In this document: one piece after another, positions 21,271 to 32,855 of the stretch
Numbering within the stretch: position 1 is the first letter of the stretch
How the letters are laid out: each line of letters begins with the position of its first letter
Assembly (NCBI GenBank): GCA_037042915.1
Contig: CM073198.1
Location: 2,170,001 to 2,234,000, forward strand
Source of the DNA: Auricularia sp. M13
Taxonomy: Eukaryota; Basidiomycota; Agaricomycetes; Auriculariales; Auriculariaceae
Reading direction: 5' to 3'
Length of the DNA stretch: 64,000 nucleotides
Translations under genes and position numbers: made by a program
Notes under the pieces: generated by a model
Databases searched by the model: none
What the model was told of the DNA's origin: nothing
Seen by the model: only the letters and a program-made list of their open reading frames with translations

Positions 21271-23133
21271 ATGCCACCCAAGTCCATCTACCGCCGGCCA
21301 GGAGCTAAGCACTTCCAACTTGTGCACCGTTCGCAGCGGGACCCGCTCGCCAATGACCCAGACGCTTCGCCGCACGTGCTCAAACCGTTCGAGCGTGACA
21401 ATGTGGCGCGCAAGGGCCGGTCGCTCGCAGAGCTCGAAGCCGAGCTCGCCGACGAGCCTCAGTCGTCGAAAGTCCGGGAAAACCTAGGCGAGGCCGTTCT
21501 GTACGGCGTCGACTACGATGATTCAGAATACGACTACATGCAGCATTTGCGCGAGTTCGGCGTCAAGGAGGATGGCGTGGAGAGCATCCTCATCGAGGCG
21601 CCTGCCACGAGCACCAAGAAGAAAACTGCGTCCAAGCAGCCTATACGCCTCAAGGACGACGAGCTCATTCCCCGCGAGGCGTTGGCTTCGACTTATGAAA
21701 TTGAACGCGATTACGAACGTGACGCGGACGCTGGCGAGGCGATTCCCGCCGAGCTGCGGGGGCTGCAGCCGGATATGAACCCGCACCTGCGGCAGACTCT
21801 CGAAGCTCTTGACGACGAAGCATTTATCGCGTCGGACATCGACGAGGACGACTTTTTCGCCGAGCTTGTGAATGGCGGCGAGGCCGACGAGGACGAGGAG
21901 CCGGAGTTCCCCTTCGTCGATGAGGGATTGGATTCAGACCACCCGCCTGAAGCGAACGATGACGACGAGGAAGACGAGAGTTTTGAAGCGCGATTCAAAC
22001 GCTTCAAGCAATCGCAAGGGGCGGCAGCACCTGGCTCGGACGACGGCTCGGAGGTCGAAACAGAGCGCGCGGATACGATCAGTGGTCTCCCCAAACTGCC
22101 TGTAGTTGGTGGTAAAAGACGGAGAAAAGGCGCCAGTGACGCTTCTGGCTACAGCTTGAGCAGCTCGTCCATGTTCCGCAACCAGGGCCTGACAGACCTC
22201 GACGAGCGCTACGACCAGGTCAGTGCCGCCCGACGTGTCTGATAATCTCTCATGAAGTTTCAGATTGAGCGGCAATACGAAGATGACGACGAGGATGAGG
22301 ACGACGACGGCTCGGAACTGGACTCGGACGGGGATGAGGCACCCGACCTCATGGCCGCCCGCGAGGACTTCAACTCTCTTGTCGATGACTTCCTCGAGAA
22401 TTATGAACAGGTCGGCAACAAGATGCGGCCTGTCATGCCTGGCGAGGCCCCTCTCGATAAACTGGATACCCTCCGTCGTGCATTCGATGCTCCAGTCGCA
22501 CCATCCTCCCTACCACCGCGCCGCAAGACACGGCCAATCGTAGATCCTGCCGACATTGTGGTCGAGGAAGATAAGGATAGATGGGACTGCGAGACCATAC
22601 TCAGTTTGTCTTGTCCATCGTTTCGCGTCGCGTTCGAGACTGACATGAATAGCGACGTACACGAATATCGAAAATCACCCGCGTTTGATTCGCGCTCGTA
22701 CGGAAAAGCCTATTTCAAAAATCAAGCTCGACCCGAAGACAGGGCTCCCAACCGTCGTCGAAGTTTCCAAGCCCGCGCCCGCGAACGGCAAGGCAGACTC
22801 GGGCTCGGACTCTGACTCGGGCATCGACATGGGTCGTAAGTCATGCATTTTGCACAAGTGCGGCTCGCCCTGTAACTTATTTCAACCAGCAAAACGCGAG
22901 ACCATCACTCGCCAGCGTGACGAGACACCCGAGGAAAAGAAAGCTCGCAAGCAGGCTGTCAAGCAAGAGAGACAGGTGCTTTCCTCCGTCTTTCAGCTGT
23001 TTACGTTGGTCTGATTTAGGCGCAGTCACGGAGAGCAGAGAAGAAGGCTACCAAAGAGGCGTTCGCGACCGAGAGTCGCAAGCAGGTCAAAAAGCTCGTT
23101 ACACAGGATCCTGGAAAGACCAGGAAACTGTGA
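21271..23133 (+). CDS. LTV1: ribosome biogenesis factor Ltv1 (40S assembly)
   Basis: Ltv1 accompanies pre-40S particles out of the nucleus and must be phosphorylated and released for beak maturation. The start (MPPKSIYRRPGAKHFQLVHR) matches the family's N-terminus, which has a conserved F-x-LVHRSQ-DPL pattern (here HFQLVHRSQRDPLAND). Acidic stretches follow, with VLYGVDYDDSEYDYMQHLRE and the EDFNSLVDDFLENYE segment typical of the middle of Ltv1. The C-terminus is a basic helix, RRAEKKATKEAFATE, ending TRKL with stop 23131-23133. Introns lie near 22222, 22600, 22835 and 22975. The gene starts about 145 bp from the inverted tRNA repeat. Confidence 0.9.
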
Positions 23134-23366
23134 TCATTTAGCGACTTGTAGCATGCTCCATTGACCGGGTACTTTTTGCGCAATGCTCATAGACGTCTTC
23201 CAGCACGTATGCGAGCTACGACATGGTTTGAATGCAGCGACAAGGTCACCCACAATCAAACGTGTGAGTTGGATTATTCGTGCACTGACTCAATACTAGT
23301 ATAATGGACGTTCGTATGCTGCGCTGTGACCGGTGACCAACCTGACCTGCTACGAATATGTGCTGT

Positions 23367-24857
23367 CTACTGATAACTTGGAGGTGGCTCCTGCGGGTCC
23401 GACTTCTCTCTCATCCTGCTCGCAACGAGGTCCGCCAGGCGTGACATCTCTTCTTCGCTCAGATTCGTCGGGATTGGAAGCGGCTTTTCTCGAGGATCTG
23501 CGGCCGTGACTTGACCGGTTGTTTGCGGCGGCGCGGACGACGACGCGCTGGTCGCGTACGGCAGCGCTGAGGCTTCGCCGTGGATTTCGTCAGCGTCTGG
23601 CGCGCTCATGATGTTGAATGAACGCTTCATGTCGGCTGGGTAGTACTCCTGCGCGCGTGCGGCGTACAGCGACGCATGGTCGGCGTCGTGTTCCGTTGAT
23701 ACCGCGAAAGACTGGTGGCCAGGATACATCGACACCGCGCGACTGCCTGGCATGAGCTGCTCCGTCGAGGTATCGGCGATGCCAGTCCACCGCTGCTTGT
23801 GCTGCGCCCCAATGGTGTTCATGGCAATGTTTTCCGGCACCTTGACATCTGCCTGGTGATGATTCGGCACAGCGAACCAGTCTTCCTCTGCGGCCTGTGT
23901 GTTCCTTTGTCGTCGCTTGTTCCACATACACCATCCCGCTATGACAAGGATGAGGAGGATCGCCACTCCAGCGGCAGCGCCGAAGAATGCGGGACTGATG
24001 CTCGTGTGTCGCCGCCTGGCAACATCCCGTCAGCTAATCCCGCGCTCGACGTTACAGAGAGGCGCGCGCTCACTCATTTGAGTTGGCAAGATTCGTTGAC
24101 GAGCCCAGCTGCGCATCGTCTGTCGCGCTGGAAGAGCTCCCGAGGCTACCGATGCCAGTCGAGACCGATCGCGAAGCAACGCTCCGGGGAGACGAAACAC
24201 TCGCGCCGGGTGTTGTGGTCCTGTATCATGCCCATTAGCAATGTCGCCGCTGATGGTCGGTGATTATGCGAACTCACAAATCTCTCGTCTGCGAGGGCGT
24301 AGACGTGGTCAGGCTGCTGCTGGGCTGCCAAGTAGTCATTCAGAGATGCTGAGCTCGCTAAGCAATAAGGCGAATTGTGCTACGCACGGATGGCGTTTGA
24401 GCTGCCGGCGTGCCACTGGATGCTGTGCTAGACCGCGTCCGGGTTTGCTGCGAGGCGGGGAGGCAGGAGTCTATCTCGGATTCGCCGACGCTGATGAGAT
24501 CTACGAGCCGCTTAAAACGTTGTCATCGCTCACTTCGGGCACACGTACTGGTGTCTGCCACTTGCGGAGGGGTGCTCGAATCAACGACTCGAAATTTGAT
24601 GAGAGTTCCTAATCAAAACACTTTCGTCAACCGAGGATGAGTGGTTGAGTGAACTCACCACCAGGAATTGCCACTCGATATGCGGCTCGCAGCGTCCTGA
24701 ACGATCCGACGACTCCCAGTGTGGGACTGTTAAGGCTGTTCTGTGCCCCGATAACCGTCACACTGTATGGAGGGCTTCCACCGCTCCATAGTAGCTGAGT
24801 TGCGCGGCATTGGACTACACCCGACGGTGTGAGGAAGTTGAGAGGGGCTGTCGCCAT
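23367..24857 (-). CDS. single-pass membrane protein with N-terminal QC-LxWxGGxPPY module (copy A)
   Basis: The start at 24857 gives MATAPLNFLTPSGVVQC, then LLWSGGSPPYSVTVI, a short beta-rich extracellular module seen in many basidiomycete membrane proteins. After an intron (GTGAGT to ATTAG) come TLIKFRVVDS and ESEIDSCLPAS, then a Ser/Thr-rich stalk, a transmembrane helix (AILLILVIAGWCMW), the basic stop-transfer NKRRQRN, and a Pro-rich cytosolic tail ending EPPPSYQ. At least four introns are needed. There is no classical cleavable signal peptide at the start, so the helix may act as signal anchor, as in its paralogue at 30613-31764. Function is unknown; wall sensing or adhesion is only a guess from architecture. 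Confidence 0.75.
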
Positions 24858-25271
24858 CCCCAAGCGATGCCTCTATAAACGAATGACTACCCGTGCGGGT
24901 TGAGATGATGGGGGAAGGGAAAAGAGAGACAGTATGAGGCTATTCTGCATTCGGTAGAGCTCGCCGTCGACTTTGGGCGCTGACATCGGCGCCAAGCTCG
25001 GCATCAGTGTTGCGCGCGAAGTCACGTTGACGTGAGCTCAGCACAGCATCTGCACTTTAGTGTTTTTGCATGCCTGGAAGAATCCGTTGTGCCTGGCCTT
25101 CGCAAGCAAACAGATGTTTAGCACTAGACGACGATAGCAATGATTACATGAATATAGGAAGCTCGGAGATTGGGACGAAGGAGCGTGGATGGAGGTTGAC
25201 AACGTGTAAAGACAGCTTCACGAGCACAGTTCCGCGCATCCGAGGAGGCGCTAAGGTGGCTCCTAGAATCC
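24858..25271. other. intergenic, 414 bp
   Basis: This stretch is the promoter of the membrane-protein gene to its left and the 3' region of the gene to its right. No gene or repeat is evident. The sequence is lower in GC than the flanking exons. Confidence 0.45.
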
Positions 25272-28200
25272 TCAATGCATTAGCACCCTGAATTTACCGT
25301 TCTCTTCACTCATGTTGATTTTGACGGTGCGAGTCTTCACAGACGATCCCATAGACGCGAGAGGAACTTCACCAAATTGACCGGTCTCAAAGGAGCACTC
25401 CTCGGCTGCGCAATCATCGGGATGGACATTCACGCAGGTAACGACTACCACCCAACTCACTACCAGGTTCAATGAAGAATGCCTTCAACTGAGGGGAGGA
25501 TAAGTGATGAGCTTTGATGTGTGGCGACAAAACTTACGCTCAACGACCCGAAGCTCGTAACGAGCTCTTCGTCGCACCTGGTTGAAGGTCAGCGATTGAC
25601 ATGATAATAATCTTGTCAGCTGACAAACGGGAGTTCTCTGTGGCGAATGAGGGGTTGGAAGACCTTGCCGCACGTAACAACACCTATAGGAATGCGCTCA
25701 ATATCCACTTCAGCGGTGCCAAACCAAGTTGAACTAGACTGACCAATTGAGACATTGAGCGACTCATCAGTCTCGTTGAGGATGCGCATTTGCCGGGAGC
25801 GATCGCAAATATGCTCTGGGTTATGTATGACCACGGTGCTGCCGCAGTTTGTGATACGAGTCTGGGTTGCGTGAGACTTCATGTTGGCACGCAATGAATC
25901 AACGCTTACCAGTGACCTGAGCTGCATCGCGCGACCATGTTAGATGATAATTAGGCTCAAGCGAACGGTGCATACCCTATTGACGCTGCGAGACAGATAT
26001 GTCGAAGAATACTGTCAAGCCAAGTCAGTAAAGAATACCTCGAGACAGCGAATCAGCCACCTTCCGCACTGATATGCCAAATTGGCCTGTGAATTCGAAA
26101 TCCTCGAAAAACCCTGATGAAGTGTCAGAGGAAAGGCCACAAGCAATGTGACGTTGTCTCACCACCGGGAGTGATATGTACTATCTTCCACACGAGGATC
26201 TCAACGTCTGCGGAGAACTTGTGAGCGGAGATGCTGAGCCCATGGCTGCAATGAAATAGTCACCTCCGGCCCCGCAATGAGTATCGTCGACGAGAGCCAA
26301 TGCGACCGTTCGAAGCTGAGAGACACGACAGTCGAAGCGCACCGTGAAACCTGCCGCAGGGGCAGCATCGGGTGCAGGAGCGGCATGATCACGCTTCCCG
26401 GCGTCCGAAGCGGGGCAGGAACAGGCCGTCGCGTTTCTCAGGCGAGGCAAGGGTGCTATCTTGCCACCTGACGGTTCATGTCCAACATCGTGAGCAAAGA
26501 TTAGGCGGAAACCAGAACCGCGAGTCGTCCTTTGGGTTGCGTAAGGCGGCAGAGTTGCCACAGTTTCATGGGCATAGGACGGCGTGTGCTGGCCATGAGG
26601 CACTGGAGAAGCACTGGCAAGCTGGCGAGAATAAGGGCCTCCCGTAATCGATGGCAGCGTCCTCGTGCCATTCTTTGGCGTCTTCTTCATCGAGCTCGTT
26701 GTCCACCTTATCGTCGTCGTAATCAGGCTCCAGTGGCTCCTCGAAGATGTGAGTGATACGAGGACGTCCATCATCGGCACTGACAGGAAACCCGTGAGCG
26801 TCCTCCTCTTCGGGCTCAACATCCTCGTAGCCCGAGGGACGAGACGCCGCTTCAGGGGGCACGCCATGCGTCCCGTGCGCCTCCGTGCCAAGCATAGAGA
26901 CATCTTCTGTGACGGTCTCAACGTATTCTGCCGCAAAGTCAAAACTCAAAGTTGTACCTTCCACAGCGGAGGGCAGCGCGTCCGAGACCGGCGAGGGTTC
27001 AGCAAGGGCATCACGAGCATCTGTGTGCAACATCTGCACGGAGACTCGCTCGTTCCGGACAGTGGACGACCCCCAGATAGGAATGCCAGGAGTCGAAAAC
27101 GACATTTCGTCGGGCTCGGCGAAACGCACTTCCTTCGGTGTTGGGAGAGGCATCTCTGTCGCAGCGTCCTGATAACGAGTGAACAATGTGCATCCAGGCA
27201 AACAAAGCAGCAACATACCGTGTGGACGACCGTCGGGAGAGACAGATCCGGGACGGGAAGTGGAAAGCGCGGCGTAGGTTCAGGAGTTGCGGCGTACTGA
27301 TACGGATTTGGCAGTTGCATTTCGAAAGATGGGGTACAGATTGCCTGCAACTGTCATACAGTCACAGGGGGTGCAGCCGTTTCCGGGCGCTCGGGGAACT
27401 GCGGCGCCGGTGGAAACTCTTCTCCAGGTTGCGCTGAGTCGCAAGGCGTAGACAGGTGCTGGGGTGCCTCGTGCGGCTTAGCCGAAAGCGCTGAGATAAT
27501 TGTGCCGACTGCGGTCGCAGCAGTCTGCACGCTAGGATCTTGAACTACGGCCGCGACCGCCTCGATCACAGGCTGAGGCACGCCGAGGAACGTCGCTTCG
27601 CCGTTGGCCGCTCTCGCGTCATTATTCGCTGCATGGGTCGAGAGCGAAGGGGTGAGCGGCATGCTGTAGCTGTAGACATCGAAGTCCGCAGTAGCGCTGG
27701 AACCCGAAACCAGGGATACCGCGCGCGTCGTAGTACTCGCATACTCGTCGCCGCGGAATTCCATCTCGGCTGCACCGCTGTGAGTGACGGAGTCAGGCTC
27801 GCGATGGTCAAATGCTGCATCGTCGCGCGGAGAAACGGGTGCAGAGCCAGTTATTTGGGTGCTTTGCGCGTCGCTAGACTGAGCATCGTGGTGAACCACG
27901 ACGTAACCTGTGGCGTGCTCCGAATGAGTGGTAAGGTCAGGCGTCGTAGTGCGCTCGTTAGGAAAGACGGTGAAGGGATTGGGCAGGTCCGTTGGGTCAG
28001 AAGCATAAAACGCCGCGGCCTCACCCTTGACCTCAGGTGACGACAAAGCGGCAACATTCCCTGCCTGCGCATGAGAGGGCGACTATAGTTCAGGATGGAG
28101 GAACGGTAATTCAGCACACCAGTGCAGGTACATGCAGTCTGACACGCACCAAGTGTCCGAATTCTTCAGGCCCAGAGCGCTCGTGGCAAGAGATTGTGTC

Positions 28201-28599
28201 GCCTAAGTCATGACCGTGTGGATGCTCGCTCGCAGGTGCAGAGTAGAGCTGGGGAAGATAGAGAAGGTCGACGACTGGTGCCTCTGCCACGAATGTTTCG
28301 TGGGAAGTTCCAGCATTGCCCGCGGTGAATTGCAGTCGCGAAGACTCGTCGGGTTCTGCCACAGGCTGTACAGCGTCCAATTTCTGCTCCAGGTCGACCA
28401 TGGCTTCAGGCTCTACAACCGCACAGTGAACGATGAGCTGAACTGGCTGTGAACTGGCCTGTGAGGGGGTTTAGAAAGACAGTATAGCAAGGGAAACAGC
28501 GTGGCCTGCCTCGCGAGGAAGCTCTGGCAACGGGAAACCGGGTGGCGCGCGTGCTCTGAGCGGGTAACCGTCTGGAGCGTCGCTCGTCAGAGAGGCCAT
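25272..28599 (-). CDS. large acidic protein with C-terminal unnamed beta-rich domain (long paralogue)
   Basis: The proposed start at 28599 reads MASLTSDAPDGYPLRARAPP and exon 1 ends REAGHA; an intron with a CTCACAG acceptor leads to SSQPVQLIVHC. The next several hundred residues are acidic and probably disordered (EVKGEAAAFYASDPTDLPNP, EDVEPEEEDAHGFPVSADD). From about 26450 to the end, many small exons encode a beta-rich region: TVRFDCRVSQLRTVALAL, ADVEILVWKIVHITPGG, DFEFTGQFGISVRK, RITNCGSTVVIHNPE, MRILNETDESLNVSIG, ETGQFGEVPLAS and NGKFRVLM. This region aligns piece by piece with the gene at 29007-30128. No named family was recognised. Exon edges are approximate, and a further 5' exon cannot be excluded. 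Confidence 0.62.
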
Positions 28600-29006
28600 T
28601 GGATAGTACTCGAATGTGCACGCTGGTCTGCGCGTGGAGGTGAAGGCTCGCCAAAAAGCCAGCTGGTCGGACGTGCAAGGGGCAGCAAGGACCCGCAGGG
28701 TCCCACATTCTTAGAGTGCGCTTCGGTTGCTTTCCGGCGCCATCGAAACAATCTGGATGGGCCGACTGTGAAGCGGTGATGGGTCTGGCGAGCCGTGGCA
28801 CCTCAAACCAGTTGTCGATCGCGCTTCTAGCTTCGGTGAATGCATCCAGGCACCTCCGCCAGTGCACTTCTCCATGCTACACACAAGCGAACCGCCGTGT
28901 CTTTGTATAGCGTCCGAGACTCCGATCTATTTGCCGTATAAAAGGGTACTCGCTACCCGCCACCCCCAACAGCTTGCTCTGAACCCACTCGCCTGCCTCG
29001 TCCGCC
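28600..29006. promoter_or_regulatory. shared promoter of the divergent paralogue pair, with TATA box
   Basis: This 407 bp lies between the proposed start codons of two related, divergently transcribed genes. A consensus TATAAAAG at 28937-28944 sits 63 bp before the plus-strand ATG. No equivalent box was found for the minus-strand gene, whose true 5' end may lie further into this stretch. Confidence 0.6.
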
Positions 29007-30128
29007 ATGTGCTGCAACAACTCTACCTCTCCTGCCCGCACCGCTACGCTCAACATCGAGAGCTCTTTCGCGTACGAGCGCACTGTCGCGTTTGCCATAG
29101 TCAACAGCCAGCTCGACAACCCTGGTAGGAGTACTACTCCTTGAACAGCGAAACTGTCGCTCACCCCGGCGTCCCCTCAGAGCTTGAGCCATTGCTGTTC
29201 GTTCACCCAATACCCCCCGACTCTTTTTATCTCACCTTTGCCATAGCTGGAAGGTTGAGCACATTCCCGCGAACTGCACGTTCGAAGTCGAGCATCACTT
29301 CTCTGGTGAGTTCGGGATTCGCGTCTCTCCAGTGGGATACGTGCGTGGCTTTCTCTAGCATATTGGCCAAGCGCACCAACCGCGTCTCAATGCAGTGCGG
29401 CGTTTCCTACACCGCGCAGCGCATCAACAGGGTATGTCCAGCTCAAAGACATTCTATCGCGTCTGATCTTATTCCCATAGCTCGGCACCACGGTATAGCT
29501 GGCCATTGTAAATTTTCTTTGTCTAAATCCTCGCCCAGACCGTCATCAGCGATAGCAAGTTTTCTGCCCTCCAAATCCACAGCCCGGTCGTCTCTTCCGC
29601 GGGAAACAAGCATGACATCAGGGTCGTCAACGAGAGCCAGCACGCGGTCGAGGTCACCATCGGTGAGTCTGAGCCGGGTTCCCGGCTTTCGTCTGACGCA
29701 TCGCGCAGGCATCATCGGCTGCAACGGTTCCTTCGAGCCTATCCTCCGCTGCGCTGAGCTCCCGTAAAGGTCCTTCTCTTCGTCGCACTTCTCGCACTCA
29801 TACGTTTCCCTCGCCAGTGCCAACGACATGATCACTGCCCAGTTCCCCAACCCGAAGGTATGCATCAGCTGCGCCACCGCTTAGAATACTCGCTGATCAG
29901 CGATCCCGCACAGCTCGTCGCGTATTTCGTGGACTGCAACAGTCAGTGGCTGCGCGCATACATCGTACCACTCAGCACACATGGACTAACGTTGTTCCAG
30001 CCAAGCCCCACACCGCGCTCGTCGAGAGCGGTGAGTTCGCGTCCACCCCGCTCTTCGCGCCGAAGAAATTGCACACCCGCGTCAAGCTCTCGGACAAGGT
30101 CGGCGGGTACAAGTTCAAACTGTTCTGA
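29007..30128 (+). CDS. short paralogue: unnamed beta-rich domain protein
   Basis: This gene encodes roughly 230 residues in about nine small exons. The start at 29007 (MCCNNSTSPARTATLNIESS) follows a TATA box. Exon 1 ends 29124; a 16-nt exon (29181-29196) gives ELEPL; then come WKVEHIPANCTFEVEHHFSG and EFGIRVSPVGY. Later exons give CGVSYTAQRINR, TVISDSKFSALQIHSPVV, IRVVNESQHAVEVTIG, CNGSFEPILRC, QLVAYFVDCN and finally ESGEFASTPLFAPKKL, ending GGYKFKLF (stop 30126-30128). Alternating hydrophobic residues suggest a beta sandwich. No signal peptide or membrane helix is seen. It is essentially the C-terminal domain of its divergent neighbour without the long acidic part. Function unknown. Confidence 0.68.
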
Positions 30129-30612
30129 GCAGAGATGGGGTGCGGCGCGCCTGAGTCGGGTTCCTACGCTCGTAGCTTTTTCCTAGTGCATTCCTGTCCA
30201 TACGCATCGCATCCATCCTTCTCCCAGTAATATCACATTCGTTACTTCTTTCTACATCATCCTTACGCGCGCATCATACTCTGCATATCTGAATGCATTC
30301 CACGCATCTGGCGACGCTGCGCGGAAGTGTGTCTGCCACTGTTGTGCGGATGAATGACTGCGATATCTATGTCGGAAGCTTTCTTTTCCCCGACGGGTCG
30401 AACTCACGTCGGCAAAACGCGGCGCGCTGCCAACTCGCTGAACCAACTCTGAACCATCGCCTCCAGACGTGCAACGATCCCAAATAATGCTATTCCCAGA
30501 ATGCCCATGCAAGACAAACAGCCCAGTGCAAGAAGAGTCCATACCACCCTGCACAACAGGGATGTCTCGAATCAGGAAAGGTCGAGAAAGCATATCTCGG
30601 ATCCAAACAAAA
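30129..30612. other. intergenic between convergent genes
   Basis: This stretch holds the 3' ends of two converging genes. It begins with AT-rich terminator-like sequence, and no gene or repeat is supported. Confidence 0.45.
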
Positions 30613-31764
30613 TTACTGGTAGGCACGGGACCAACGCCGTCCTACACTACCACTGCGCGCACCGCGAGTCGCAGGACGGGGCGGTGGCATGGGCGTCAGC
30701 CCTCCTGGAGGCGGCGGCGAGTAGAGGGGAGGAGACGCGGCGTAGTTCTGTGCGGACGCTTTGCCAGTGTCGATATTGGCCAACCGCGGTTGACGGGGCG
30801 GTTGAGAGATCGGCTGCTCAAGCGGAGCGATGGACTGTGGGTAATACCGGCGCTCAGTCGCGTGAACGCTGCTCTCCACGTCGGAACCTTCGGGGAGCTT
30901 CAGGTCGCTGTGCGTGGCGTTCGTGTTCCCCCACATCGGCGTCTCCGACCGTGACCCGAGGGCTGGCGGCAGCGCGCCTCGCGACACCAAGAATTCGGTC
31001 TTGCGGCGGGAGAGGTGCCAGTACCACAGCGCCGATACGATAGCAAGGGTGACGATAGAGCAGCCCACAATCGCGAGGATGAGTCCGGTGTTGGGCGAAG
31101 TGTGCGTGCTGCCATTGCAAAAATACGCAATGAGGTTCGCAAGTGGCTGGGCATGAGCGACTCACGAGCCAGACGGCGACTGCGATGGGCTGGCAGAGAG
31201 CGTTGCTGTGCTGGCCGCGTCGCTGCCACTGGCGAGCGGCTGACAGCGGTCAGCACCACAGCTAGTAGGCAAATGGTGTGCGAAACTTACCGAAGACGAT
31301 ATAGTAGTAAAGATTGCGGTAGGCGCGGGCTGAAGTGAAGCCGGGAGACAGGACGTATCGTCCGAGTCCCCCACGGCGACCGGGACTTGAGAACGCCCCA
31401 ATAAATAACGATTCCTCGTTTCGACTCGAATAAGGGACATACGGGTCTGCGCAGTCTTGCCCGTCGAGTCCTGCACCTGAAACACCACAAGCGCACCTTT
31501 AAAGTCACCACAGCGTCAGCAACTCACATCCTGAGCGGCGGATTCAAACAGTCCGAACCGACCTGCAGGCAACGCAGCCTTATCCCACTGGAAGAACGGG
31601 CTCTGCGCGCCGGTGACGACCTGCGCAATCAGCGCGCCGCCGACGCCCCCAAAGCGCGCGTCGAGCGCCGCGACGGCGTACGGCGGCAGCCCGCCCGCCC
31701 ACTGCAGCGCCGCCGGCTGGCACTGCGCGACCTGCGAGTTGAGGAACGTAAGCGGGAATGCCAT
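30613..31764 (-). CDS. single-pass membrane protein with N-terminal QC-LxWxGGxPPY module (copy B)
   Basis: The start at 31764 gives MAFPLTFLNSQVAQC followed by LQWAGGLPPYAVAALDA, the same layout as the gene starting at 24857, which supports both starts. The module continues to LFESAAQD; an intron (GTGAGT to TTTCAG) leads to VQDSTGKTAQTRMSLIRVE and DDTSCLPAS, equivalent to DSCLPAS of copy A. After a Ser/Thr-rich stalk comes a transmembrane helix (GCSIVTLAIVSALWYW), HLSRRK, and a Pro-rich cytosolic tail ending VGRRWSRAYQ. Sequence identity outside the shared motifs is low, so the duplication is old. It is presumably at the plasma membrane; the ligand or role is unknown. Confidence 0.75.
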
Positions 31765-32855
31765 CAAATTGGACTCGTGGGTGGAGGGGGGGCGCCTGGC
31801 CTGCCGGTGGTGCGACATCCCGTCGATGCTTAAGTAGGGCACTGCCAGTGCATGACATTGGTGCGCCTGCCCCGCGCGACGATCTGTCCGTCTCTCCGTC
31901 GGGCATGTCATGCCAGAGGTAGGTAGTCGTTTCGAGTGATCCGCCATGTCGTTGGCAAAGTGGCGGCAGATCTCTGGCACATACTGTAGCTGCTGCTGGT
32001 GCAGGACAGCTGTCACCTGCACAGATAGCCAAGCAATGATCGCACCTTCGGTGCGGGAGGAATTGCTTCCATGGCCCCAGCCACCGTACTTCCGTCTCAA
32101 ATGATGCAGGCAGAGGAAGGACACTGGAGGAGGTTGGAGATCGAGGAGCCCAGGAGTCGTCACTTGATGCAAGCCCGGCGCGACCATGAAGGTGTGAAAA
32201 ATGAACTGAAGCATCCTGGACGCGATTAACAGGTATCTTGCAAAGCTCTGTAAAGGTTGTGAGTAAATTGATGTGAATGAAGAATGCAGCAACATACCGT
32301 TGCGTCTTCGGCTCAGCGTTCGGTTCGGGTTGGAGTTGACGATAATCATTAGCACATTAGTGTCGGAGGGAAGGCACAACCGGGATCATCCGCCGCCCAA
32401 GGTCCCAGAAACCAGCCCACACAGCAGCTCGAAGGTCGACAAAGCGAACCACCATAAGCAATCATTCCGTTGCATGTGTATTCTAGTGTGTTGTACAGCA
32501 GAGGGCGCAGCAGCGTGCGGAAGCCCACGCCAGCCTGAAGCCTGAAGCTGAAGATCGGGGTCAGCTATGCGAGCGGGGGGTGGGTTACATTGCAGTGAGC
32601 AAGAATGATCAGAGCGAGGATGGAAAGAAAAAGTGAGCGAGGCAAGCGTGCGTTATGGGACAGGGAATCAGGATGGATGGATGGATCCTCGGGCATGTAC
32701 GAGAAGAAACGGCCAGTGGTCGCAGGCCGAGTGCAAGCGCGAAGGTTATAATGATCCGGTAAGAGAACGGTCCACGGAGACTGAACGTTGAACATGTACA
32801 CAGCGTCCAAAGCCGCACTGTATCTGGGCGACGGGTGCGGGCGCGGGCGCCAATG
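31765..32855. other. intergenic, 1.1 kb
   Basis: This stretch contains the promoter of the membrane-protein gene to its left and the 3' region of the gene to its right. A long minus-strand open frame continues upstream of 31764 but shows no protein-like conservation and includes no better start. No repeat or RNA gene was seen. Confidence 0.45.

Noticed and set aside
31765-32379. Upstream continuation of the membrane-protein frame to 32379
   Set aside because: The paralogue starts at the equivalent Met (MA-PL-FL), and the upstream residues have no signal peptide or conserved segment.
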